A DNA stretch of 64,000 nucleotides from Undaria pinnatifida (Eukaryota > Sar > Phaeophyceae > Laminariales > Alariaceae). The DNA lies in assembly GCA_012845835.1 (NCBI GenBank), contig JABAKD010000017.1, forward strand, positions 5,964,651 to 6,028,650, written 5' to 3'. Of this stretch, positions 35,089 to 46,000 are shown in pieces. The notes under the pieces were generated by a model. The model was not told the DNA's origin and did no database searches. It worked only from the letters and a program-made list of their open reading frames with translations. Each line of letters begins with the position of its first letter. The first letter of the stretch is position 1. The position numbers were made by a program, and so were the translations under genes.

Positions 35089-35699
35089 CTACCATTGCTG
35101 CGGTTTTTGGAGCCAATCCGAGGCGGTGGGCCGATCTGCGAACTCCCTTGCCGGTCCTGTGGCCCGCTAGACCTCAATTAACTCACAGAGCTTCAGCGCG
35201 GGAGCAGTTGGCGTCATCATAGCGAAAGCCATGGGCGTTGCTGTATAATATGCGGACGTCTCTAGGCAACAATTTATTTCTGCCCTGAACGAAAAGCATA
35301 GGTCAAAGCAACAAATTGTTTTTGCGCGGAACGAAAAGTATAGCATGCCAAGTACCAAGAAAGTCGCAGCAAGCAACCCGGACTGCTGGCGTAGGAGGTG
35401 CATACGAGCTATACTTCCACTGTCAGGTAGTGCAAGCGCGAAGCAGCCCGGTCTGCTGAAAAGGAGCGGGTGGAGGAATTGGAAACGCGAGCTCCTAGCA
35501 GTTCCCCGTTTGGCTAATACCCACATACCAGATGTATCTGTCGCCACTCAAGACTTGCCGCTCGTCTTGGGGACTCAAAATCGTGAGCTGGACCAAATTA
35601 ATAATGCGATTTTGTTTTTGCTAGTTGTTGCTGTTGTTGTCTCACACTAACTCTTGTCAAAAACCTAGAGTCCGTAGTCACACAAGGGTGCTGGAGCTC
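35089..35699. other. No gene supported
   Basis: The 101-aa ORF at 35345-35650 ends in a hydrophobic run and has no recognisable motif. Confidence 0.35.
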
Positions 35700-35809
35700 T
35701 ATTACGGAGGACGATAGTAAATAGGACCAAATATTGTTGGTAAAAATAGATGAATATGTAGGTTTTTGTGTACACAGTAGGTCCTATTTACTAGGGTCCC
35801 CCGTAAATA
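35700..35809. mobile_element. 110-bp palindromic mini-element
   Basis: The arms 35701-35728 (TTACGGAGGACGATAGTAAA, then TAGGACC) and 35780-35808 are near-perfect inverted repeats with a ~50-bp AT-rich centre. The size and structure fit a very short MITE or hairpin element. Confidence 0.7.
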
Positions 35810-36274
35810 GGAAGATCCGAAGAACCAAATAAATCAAAACTCGTACGGGAAATACGACGCTTTCCCGCCTTAAACGCACGATACGAAGAAGGCGCACGAG
35901 TGAAACGATCCAATGTGCAAACTGAACTCACATGGCCGCGGGTATCCACTCAACTACGGCATAGAGTTCCCCCGTTCGCACAACTAACCAACTCGCGGCT
36001 ACAAACTACAGCGGTTGGGTTGCCTGCACCGTACGAATCGCACGGTAATCGCGAGCACAGACGAACGCGCCTGTTGTCTGGAGTGCTATCAGAGTGACGA
36101 CCCATGGGCATGCAGTGAAAGAAGAGCAATCGAACCAACATTCATCATACAAAATATCAATGATCGCCGAGTTATCGAAAAAAAAAACATGAAAAAGACG
36201 ATCGCTGCTCTCGTGATGATGGTGTGCGTGCGGGTCGGGCCACCTGCACTATTTGCATTTTTGGTGGAAGCTCA

Positions 36275-37232
36275 TGAAAGCTTACATCGAAGCGTGGAAG
36301 CTTCCATGGGAACTTCCACGGCATGGAAGCGTGGAAGCTTCCATGGAAGCTTCCCTGAAAGTAACCTCCACGGGATTTTGACGTGAAAGCTTCCACGGAA
36401 GTTACTCCCACGGAGGCTTCCGTGGAAGCTTCCACGGAATCTTTCACGGAACCTTTCACGGAACCTAACCCTAACCCCAACCCTAACCCCTAACCCTTCG
36501 TGGAAGCTTTCTTGGAAGCTTTCGTGGAAACTTTCGTGGAAGCTTTCGTGGAAGCTTTCGTAGAAGCTTTCGTGGAACCTTTCGTGGAAGGTTCCGTGGA
36601 AGCTTTCGTGGAAGCTTTCGTGGAAGCTTTCGTGGAAGCTTCCATGGAATCTTTTACGGAATCCTGCACGGAACCTATCCCTAACCCCTAACCCTTCGTC
36701 GAAGCTTTCGTGGAAGCTTTCGTGGAAGCTTTCGTGGAAGATTTCGTGGAAGTTACTTCCGTGGAAGCTTCCAAGATACTTCCATGAAAGCTTCCGTGAA
36801 AGCTTTCGTCGAAGCTACTTCCATGGAAGCTTTCGCGGAAGCTTTCGTAGAAGCTTTCGTGGAACCTTTCGTGGAAGGTTCCGTGGAAGCTTTCGTGGAA
36901 GCTTTCGTGGAAGCTTTCGTGGAAGCTTCCATGGAATCTTTTACGGAATCCTGCACGGAACCTATCCCTAACCCCTAACCCTTCGTCGAAGCTTTCGTGG
37001 AAGCTTTCGTGGAAGCTTTCGTGGAAGATTTCGTGGAAGTTACTTCCGTGGAAGCTTCCAAGATACTTCCATGAAAGCTTCCGTGAAAGCTTTCGTCGAA
37101 GCTACTTCCATGGAAGCTTTCGCGGAAGCTTTCGTGGAAGCTTCTGAGTTTTTTTTCATGGAAGCTCCCATAACTTCCATAGAAGCTTCCATGGAAGCGG
37201 TGGAAGCTTCCACGGAAGCTTTCATGAGCTTC
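36275..37232. repeat. Satellite of 12-bp GGAAGCTTTCGT units with telomere-like blocks
   Basis: Dozens of copies of a 12-bp GTGGAAGCTTTC-like unit, organised in a ~288-bp higher-order repeat (compare 36559 onward with 36847 onward) that includes CCTATCCCTAACCCCTAACC. A telomere-like ACCCTAACCCCAACCCTAAC run lies at 36467-36498. The unit contains AAGCTT and translates as VEAF repeats because 12 is a multiple of three; this is not a gene. Confidence 0.92.
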
Positions 37233-37235
37233 CGA

Positions 37236-37482
37236 CTGATTCTACGATAGCCCCCCCCCAAACCGGCGATATTCTTTAACGAACGTTTTATGGCTGGTCG
37301 ACACGAGGAAAGATGCTATGAAAAAACCATTCTCACACAATTTCATGTTTGCAAAGGTCTATCGGACGATGACGTCGGGGCGGCAAGGGTCACCGTATTT
37401 CAGGAGACACGGCCGGGAGCTGGTTTCAAAACCGGCGATTTCGTTAAAGAAAAGCTGGGTGGGCTACCGTAGTAAGACTCTT
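37236..37482 (+). repeat. CTGATTCTACGAT dispersed repeat, copy 2
   Basis: Same landmarks as 33926; begins directly at the right edge of the satellite. Confidence 0.85.
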
Positions 37483-37666
37483 CCACGCAAAAAACAGTGG
37501 TGAAGGAGACCGTGCGGGTCGTGGGTCTCCGTGTGCCATCCTCCTGCTAAGTATGTGCACACGACTCGAAAGGGGAATCGGTAGTGACGCCCGGTCGCCG
37601 CGATAGTTAAGAACTTGCCCCCGAATGCTTCTAGAGTTGGTTGCGGCGTTCAAAACCGACGCAGGG

Positions 37667-37912
37667 CTGATTCTACGATAGCCCCCCAAAAAAACAGCGA
37701 TTTTCTTCCACGAACGTTTCATGGCTGCTCGACACGAGGAAGGGTCTATTAAAAAAACGCCTCACTGAATTTTCTTGTTTGCAAATGACTATCGAACGAC
37801 GACGTCGGGGCGGCAAGGGGCACCGTATTTCAGGAGGTGCGGCCGGGAGCTGGTTTTAAAACCGGCGATTTCGTTAAAGAAAAGTTGGGGAGGCTGCCGT
37901 AGAACGACTCGC
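37667..37912 (+). repeat. CTGATTCTACGAT dispersed repeat, copy 3
   Basis: Closely similar to copy 2, 431 bp away, so part of a local tandem arrangement. Confidence 0.85.
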
Positions 37913-38767
37913 GGGTGGTACTTTTGAGTTTATTTGCCAAAAACTAAGAGACAAAGGAACCAATTTCCTGAGAGCGCCTATAGCAGTGTCCGTGGGTGCA
38001 ATTCGATGCGAGCCGACAAGGGAAGAAGGGGCTGAAGTATTGTATGGTGATAAGAAAGTTGGCACGCACGGTGGTAGTGGGAAGGGGTGGGGGGGAAAGA
38101 AAAATCCCCGGATCTGAGTTAGGTCTAGAGACGGAGAAAGAGAACGAAAAGGTGCGAACATAGTAGATGTGGTGGATGGATGAAAAAGCAAAAAAAAAGA
38201 AGAGCATTTTTGACGATGAGGGAATATACCGCGCGAAGGTCCACGCGTCGCCTATTATACCAGCACACAGATAGTTGTAAGGGATTCCAAACGAACTGCA
38301 ATTTTGTGAGCGTAGGGAAGAACAATAAGGCGATCAACGACGGTGTGTCGAGGGGATGTACGCGCCGAAGGATGTGTGACGAGGGTGACAAATGATGCTC
38401 AAAATGGGAAATGATGTATTGCACCTGTGTGGGGGAGGGTGTGCCGGAGCCAAGGATCTTCCGAAACGAAAATGCAAGAGGTAAGACCCTATGCACAAAT
38501 GTAGGTAGGGAGTGACAAACCCGTCATAAAAGCACAAGCAGCGGTCACCACAGCGGGGTAACATCGACGTGTTCCACGCGCAAAAGAAACCACCAGGTGA
38601 CGGGCGGGACACCTGACCGCGCCGCGCTGCAGCAGGAGATCATGCAGTAGCTAGGGCTGAGCAGAGGTTGGGGAAGAGCAAAAAGCAGAGGGGATTAATA
38701 TCTCACAGCACAGGCGTCGAACCTGCCTGTACTGACGGGTTCGTATCCTTGTAGTAAACCGTATTTA
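37913..38767. other. No gene seen
   Basis: 38620-38765 shares a CTCACAGCACAGGCGTCGAA block and a CAGTAGCTAGGGCTGAG-like block with 62320-62525, marking another dispersed repeat. No ORF with coding character. Confidence 0.45.
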
Positions 38768-39160
38768 ACAGAGTTTTCCGAAAAATGGGAACAGAGCCTA
38801 AAATGAGAACGGACGTTTTTTTTTAGAAAGCAAACCAATTATGTACAACTCAAAAAAAAAAAAATGACAGTCCTGTGGGGCTGTACAGCAGCCTTCGAAT
38901 GAGCTGTCGCTCAGGCTGGAAGTCCTCGGCATCGCCTCGGTAGCCAGCTTCTAAAGAAATCACCATAGAGCCAGCGTATATCGCTTTTTGCGCCCACCCG
39001 AAGGCATGAGATGGAGCATGACCGTTCTGACGAGCTCCTCTCACAGGGCTGGCCAAGGGGTTTCGCAGGATCATTTCGGTTCTCTGATACACCACATGGT
39101 TCTGGAGATAACGCTTGGTTCTCATTTTAGGCTCCGTTCCCATTTTTCTGAAAACTCTGT
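38768..39160. mobile_element. MITE with 43-bp inverted repeats and TA flanks
   Basis: The ends ACAGAGTTTTCCGAAAAATG... (38768-38810) and 39118-39160 are inverted repeats with about two mismatches. TA dinucleotides flank both sides (38766-38767, 39161-39162), as in Tc1/mariner-like elements. The interior has a poly-A run and no transposase. Confidence 0.88.
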
Positions 39161-39283
39161 TATTTCCGTATATTTTTAGTACAAACCCCAAATATACTGC
39201 AGGTATTAATACGTACCAAGTCGATCTTGCACTACAATTATCGTGGCACCACCAACACCAGCTATCTGGTATAGTAGTTGCGG

Positions 39284-39575
39284 ACTGATTCTACGATACC
39301 CCCCCTTCCCCCCCCCCCAAAAAAAAGCGATTTTTTTCTCCTTCTTTTACGAACCTTTCATGGATGCTTGACACGAGGAAGGATGCGACGAAAAAAGCAA
39401 CCCTCAACCTTTTTCCTTGCTTGCAAGCAAAGGAAACTGTCAAACGATGACGTCGGGGTAGCAAGGGGGCACCGTATTTCAGGAGAATACCGGCCGGGAG
39501 CTGGTTTCAAAAGCGGCGATTTCGTTGAAGAAAAGCTGGGGGGGGGGCTACTACCGGTACCGCAGAACGACTCTT
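39284..39575 (+). repeat. CTGATTCTACGAT dispersed repeat, copy 4
   Basis: Same landmarks as the copies at 33926, 37236 and 37667, with an expanded C tract. Confidence 0.82.
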
Positions 39576-39799
39576 CGGCATCACCAAGCGTCAGTCGCGA
39601 CATATTTCTTTTCAAAATTGCCGTCGGTTGCACCCGTACCTACCCGTCAATGACCATGATCGCTATATTTGGGCTCAGCTACGCGGTCACGAACAGACGA
39701 ACGAGCACACGTTTTCCGCCTACGAGTATTTATCTGGAGAGTCGTTTTGAGGCCTAAAAAGGCATTAAAGGGAATCATGGGCGAACACATAGTCTATAG

Positions 39800-39935
39800 A
39801 CTATATATATATATTATAAAAATAAAAAAAACACTTGGTACACCGGTGAGATCGAAGACTACGTCGAAACTCATGTTTGCAAGCTTTGTTGTGATACTCC
39901 GACCGCGCGCATGTCTATCTGTTCCGAAAGGTCTT
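39800..39935 (+). repeat. Head fragment of the G-rich dispersed repeat
   Basis: Diverged match to the first ~130 bp of the 8711/12493 repeat: TATATTATAAAAATAAAA, GTGAGATCGAAGACTACGTC, GTTTGCAAGCTTTG, TGATACTCCGACCGCGCG. Confidence 0.65.
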
Positions 39936-40959
39936 TAGATCAATAACTAAACGAGGTATGATCTGCCCATGCACTGCTCGTACTACAACTGCGTGTTTGT
40001 TGGCCACTTCGGCAAAGAAGACCGAAAACGGCACGAAATAAGTGACGATTACCTCCACCAGCGACACATGGTTCGCCAAAGCAGCGAGAAAAACGGCACG
40101 AAACCAGATTACCAAAGTAGTCACCAGCCTCACGCGGAACAGCCTGTGGGGCTTATCGGGGTTCGTCAAACGTCCGAACCGCAACAACTCGTCGTGCGGC
40201 ATGCATGCGGGCAGCACCAGATCAGTAAGTCCTACTCGTCTTGCTTGTTTGCACATCTGCGATGTTTCAATACGGTTGACAAGAGACCCACATTTTTGGT
40301 TGTTTTAGTTGCTATTCTTGGATCCGAAAAATATCAACCGGTCAACTACAACACACGTCAAAAATTAACCAACCGCACTTTTCGAGTACACTGTGCCCGA
40401 AATGTGATTGCAGTTGGCAGGAAGATAACATAAGAAGGAACCCCCTATAGTCCTCTTCCCACCCCCCTGAAGACCCCGTCTCCCTGCTGCCACCCCCCCC
40501 TCTCAAGTTCTCCTGGCGCTTTTGTTCCCAATGTTTCACTCTTATGTGACCTCAGCAATAAAACTAAACCTTGCTCAGCCAGCCGAAGAAACGGATAGTG
40601 ATAGGCAAAAGCAGGATGCCTCAAGCCTCTACGGGCTCCCCACAAGCCGACACAGGCTGCCACAACCTGCGGAACATCAAGCTACCGAAAAAGACGCTAC
40701 CGAGAACCCTCCCCCCACCCTGTCCAGCCCCCCACCCCCCCCCCCCGCCCCCCCCCCCCTTGCCCCCACCTCCCTACCCTCCAGCTACCGACCCCGCTTA
40801 ACCCCCCCCCCCCCCCCCCGCCCCCCCCCTCTCTCCCCATTAACGGACCCCGCGAAAAAACACACAAATCCCCCACAGGAGCGGGCACAGTCCGAAAATA
40901 TCAATAATGTGTACGCCACAGCACCCTGGCCGGGACAAGCGCGAGGAGGTTCCGCACGG
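39936..40959. other. 3' flank of the PDI gene; no gene supported
   Basis: ORFs of 154 aa (plus, 39969) and 113 aa (minus, 39915) overlap each other and neither shows a known motif. 40700-40830 is a C-homopolymer-rich tract on the plus strand. The 3' UTR of the PDI gene must lie here; no poly(A) site can be fixed by eye. Confidence 0.4.
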
Positions 40960-41067
40960 TTACGCCTCGGCGGCGACAGGGGGGGACGCGTTATCCCGGA
41001 TGAAAGCGATGATGGAATCCGCGTCTCTCATGCCCTCGTAGGGGACGGGGTTCGACTTGTCCCCGGC
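40960..41067 (-). CDS. PDI-like gene exon 12 (C terminus)
   Basis: Acceptor TCCGCAG. Encodes AGDKSNPVPYEGMRDADSII and the end SPPVAAEA before TAA at 40962-40960. No ER-retention tetrapeptide. Confidence 0.93.
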   Translation of the reverse strand, partial: AGDKSNPVPYEGMRDADSIIAFIRDNASPPVAAEA

Positions 41068-42590
41068 CTGCGGACCAATCAGACGATGAAGGGCGACGCG
41101 CGCGAACCAATCAGAGGACAAGGGACGAAACGTGCGGGTCAATCATGGGACGAAACGCGAGGCGTAATGACCAATAAAAAGACGAAATTGGCCACACGTG
41201 CAGGCAGAGAGCAAGAGGGTCAAGTCAACAGTATGTATAGAACGTATTTTTTCAGTATAAAAAACTGGCGATTAAACGTGTGAAACCTAATTGGAACAGA
41301 CCAAATCAGCAGCGTTGTTAACGCAAGTGAGTCAAATCCAAAGGGTTCATTGCGTTTTTGGCAATGCATGGCCAAATCACCTCGTTGTATTTGCATTGTG
41401 TATCGCTGTCTCGTAGGTCGTGGCCACAGAGAGAGCTTTCGCTCTATGAACAGGAGGCATCGGCGCGGACACTGGTTATGCTGGGTGTACGACGAGTGGA
41501 AATATCAGTTTAACTAATGAGAAGAACACACACTGTCACGATAGTAGCTATCGAGTGCCTCTTCATGTAAAGAGCTCCTACCCATTATCTGCTACCGAGC
41601 ACGACCCTCGACCGTCAAGGCTACCATACTACAACCAAATTAATGGACACCCCTGCCCCCCCATCCCCGACACCTAACCCCGTCAGAGCCCCAAACCCCT
41701 TCCTATACTAATTCCAAGTAATTTTCCCGCAACAAAGGGTTTCTAGTTATAAAGTCGTCAACACAATCATCGCACAAATACTAGGGGCCGAAAAACGTGA
41801 CCCGCGAGTCCAACAAAATCACAAAAATCACAAAAATTATTACAAATATCACGAAATCGAACAAAAATCACAAAACATCCCAAAAAAGACAATCACAAGA
41901 TCACAAACTATCACGACACCACAGAATCGCAAAAACCACACGCAACAAAAAACACAAAAGTCACAAAAACCATAAATCGCATAACCACCATATGGAACGT
42001 ATGACAGACCAAACACATACCAAGACAATCCATGCAGCAGCAAAACAACAGTAATTCTGCCAAACGAAGCACCGAACATAAGCGCACCTTCAAGAACATG
42101 AGGGTAGGGTAAGACTTGATCGAGAACTCCGCGGGAGGCATGTTGGCGTCCGCGTCCATCTTCGCCACCACGATAGAAGGCGTGTCGGAAAACTAAACGG
42201 AGTGCGAGCGAATCAAGGGCAGCGGCGGGCACCGGTCGGGGATAGTGAGATATTGGTTGCTGGTGGTTGGTTGAACGCATTTCTTCTGGGTAAAAAAAAG
42301 GGCAAAATACAAAATACCCCTGTCTGTACACCATATAAAACGCACGATAAAACACATCCCCCACCGGACGAACTTCAAAGGCGGATCTCTCTTACGACCA
42401 CGGGGAGGAGAGACACTGCTTGCACCAAGCGCGAAGCGCGCCGTGAGGTGTTCGGCGAGTCGCATCGCATGAAGCGCGTGAACTGCATCCTTCCGAGAAC
42501 CGCTCTCAAGACGGACTTCGGCACCTTGCGCCTACTTTCCCTCCCATGGATGACAGCGACCAATAAGGTACTTTCTTTCTGGTGCTACGG

Positions 42591-42628
<38 letters not shown>

Positions 42629-43008
42629 CACTTAAGGGGCCTTTGGGCTGCAGCGGCTCGGGCTGACCCGCGCAAGTGACCCCCCTCCCTTCCTTGTCCC
42701 TTCGCGACCTTGAGCTTTCGTGCTGCGCTGATGCTGCGCTTATTTAATCCGCAGTGGAACGGTAATCTATGCTATGCCGCTCCAAAAACAACCCACCTGC
42801 AGATTACTTTCGTCCATGGAGTAAACTGAGAGTCGCTCGTGCGAGTGGTCAAAATCTGGCGGGGCAAAATGGGGGCACTCCCCTTACCAAGGGCCTTTCT
42901 TTCTGTTTCTCCTTCACACACATCTACTTTCCAGCTTCTGGACAAGCCGTATGAAAATACGTGGAATTGTGGTGAGCTAAAGCTTTATTTTTCCCCATCC
43001 GCTGGAGG

Positions 43009-43048
<40 letters not shown>

Positions 43049-46000
43049 CAAGCCGTGTGTCACAGGTGTCGTCCCTTCTCCCCCGCGGCTCTTGCCTTCA
43101 ATTTTTTTTTATCGCGCATAGGGAATATCAATCCCATTGCTCGTCGGTTTTTTCATCGAGTGGTGCCAACTCACGCTCTCGCGCTTTCCGCAGGTCAATC
43201 TGCGCACAAGAAGAAGTCCCCACGAAATTATACGAGTCGTATGCACTCGGGGGGATTCGAGCTCACGAAACTGACCTATACCAGGCTCGAGGATAACCTG
43301 ATACGCAACCGGGGCGACCATTACATACTTATATATTCTAACACGGCGTTCTACAAACGGTAACTTACTTTTACGTCACTATCGACCTTGTCCACAACCG
43401 CACTACTGTATGTCATACCCTCATTTAATCATCTACATCGGGCAAGATCGCCACTTCGCGACCTCCATCGTTGGGGGCAGATCTCGCCAGCTCACGAACT
43501 AGATCGTTCGGTGCAGCTCGCTGTCTGATTGACGGTATCTGCGCTACCTAGATAAGGATTGCCGGATGGGGATCCCCGCATGTCATTGGCACGGTCCTTG
43601 CGCACACGCTTGCCGGGTGGGGTGGGCCCATGCATGACACCGAGTTCCTGCACGGCATCTCACAACGGTAAGCGCAGAATCTGCAGTGGATCATCTATAG
43701 ATCGCCATCCGTCAGATGTGTCAATCCTTGCAGTGAGATCGATACGACACGGCTCTTGCACAGCATCTCCGCACGGCCAACACACGACCTGCAACAGGTC
43801 ATCTAGTCTAGATCGTCCTCTGTTAGACGTTTTTACGACCTGCAACAGGTCATCTAGTCTAGATCGTTCTCTGTTAGACGTTTTTATCCTTGCAGCAGCG
43901 GGGTTCATGCGGCGCGGCTCTTTGCGTAGCAGCACCGCACAACGGAAAGAAACATAGGATGTACGGTTCGTGATGTAGATCGCGATCTCCGTGGCATGGG
44001 AGAATTCTCGAAGTGGCACATGTACAGCACGGTCCTTGCACAGGATCGCAGGAGGGCAACAAAAAAAAAAAAACGCGTGCTACGATAGAGGTAGTAGCAG
44101 TTTTTGTGTGAAAAAAATTCAAAAATAACGGGGCTCTTTAACTCAAAATCGTCGGAAATTCTGGCCATTTTTTTTTGGCATGATTACCATTGTGTACCTA
44201 GGCCATGAGGCTTTTCATCCGGTAGAAGCTTCTTTTTTTTTTCTCCAAATCAGTTTTGGGGACAGGTCTTAAGTTCCCAAATTGAGGAACCTCAGAAAAA
44301 GAGTGGTGCACCTCTCTATCAAATCAGTTGGGACAGGTCTTGAGTTGCCAAATTGAGGAACCTCAGCATAAGAGTGGTGCACCTCTCTATCGTAGCACGC
44401 GTCAGAATAGGACCTACAGTACATGATACATCGTAGTCTACTGTACATCGCGATCTGTGAGATGAGCTGATCCTTGCAGATATGAAGGATCGAGATTATG
44501 CATAGCGTGATCTGCCCAATGCGTGAATCCTCGGATACAAATACAAAGGATCCACATTATCTACTATCTAGATCGTGATTCGTCCAATGTGTGAACCCTT
44601 GGACACAAAATAGCTATATTATCGCGGTCGTGATCTGCCTGGCATGTAAATCCTTGGACACACAGGATCTGAACAATCTATAGATCGTGGCATGTCCGAT
44701 GCGTGAATCCTTGGATACAAAGGATCTATACTATCTGGATCGTGATCTGTCCGATGCGCGAATCCTTCGACTTGAAGGATCTAGATTATCTAGATCGTCA
44801 TATTTCCGAGGTGTGGATCCTTGGCCATAAAGGGATCTAAAATATCTAGATCGTCATCTGTCCGGTGCGTGAATCCTTCGAGATACACAAAGGATCCAGA
44901 TTACCTAGATCGTGAGGAGCTTTCGATATTCTCCCAAAAACCTCAGATTTGAGGAAAAAATAGAACTGCCGCCCGATACGCAACCTGATAACCTAGTGTA
45001 CGACCAAAATCGCCAAAAAAATGAACAAAATCCCGACGATTTTGGGTTAAGGAAACCGTTTCTGGCTGAAATTTCTCCCCCCATCGTAGCACGCGTCCTG
45101 TCCGATGTGTCAATCCTCAGATACAAAGGATCCGCCGTCTACTGCTAGGCCTGGGAATGGAATTTTTTTAGACATGAAAATTGGAAAAAAAAAAAAGGAA
45201 AAAAAAGTTCCATGGTCGTTCTCTACGAAAACAACTCTTTAGGAAATCAACCAATCAGCGATGGGGAAAACAAAACCACGTTGCGTAAAAAAAGCTGTTC
45301 GGAGCGCAGCGTTCACAAATAAAGCACTGCTGCCACAGGCTGCTGCCATCACCCTTTTGCTAAAAAAAAAAAGTCAGCCCACCGGGGTGCTTCTCGTACG
45401 ACGCGTATTGCTGTACAGTCCCATGCCCAGAGCGCTAACAAGCAGCGTAAACATGGACGCACGAGCGTGAACGGCCCCTTGGGCTCGGCGGCGGGCAGCA
45501 CGACGGTGCTGCCCCATGTGTGTACGAAGGGATCATGCAGTAGGGGCTGATCTCTTGTTTTCTTGGCTTCTGCTGCTGCTGCTGCTGTGCAAGCCCCTGG
45601 GCCGTGCTGCACCGCGCATGGTATACGGCGCCGCCCGTATACCTCCGTGGCGGCGCGCCCCACCTCTAGCCCACGTGCACGTTGTTTGCTGTACGTGCCG
45701 CTGGGCTTGAGTCTTTGCCAAGGCTTCTTTCTTAGCACTGGCCTGGGGTCAGACTCCAAGGTTGTAGTAGTGTATTTATCTGTACTCGCGCATTCTTACT
45801 CGTATGATACGAGTCATTGTCAACCGTACCACGTACCTATTTCTACGGAAATGTAATAACCGCGCTATATTCATGAAATTATCAAAACGGTCCTTACATT
45901 CGCATCAAATTGTTGTTTGTTTTGCTTGAAGATTTCATGTGCACGATAACAGATGCATCCGCATCTGGAAGCTCGGGACAGGTCGTTTCCCGCTGCATCA

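Noticed and set aside
36467-36498. Chromosome end (telomere)
   Set aside because: Only a few telomere-like units, embedded in a satellite with ordinary sequence on both sides; interstitial.
36500-36978. VEAF-repeat ORFs
   Set aside because: A 12-bp satellite gives open frames in several registers; no start context or unique sequence.
40522-41283. 253-aa plus-strand proline-rich ORF
   Set aside because: Overlaps the last PDI exon on the other strand and runs through a C-homopolymer tract; low complexity only.
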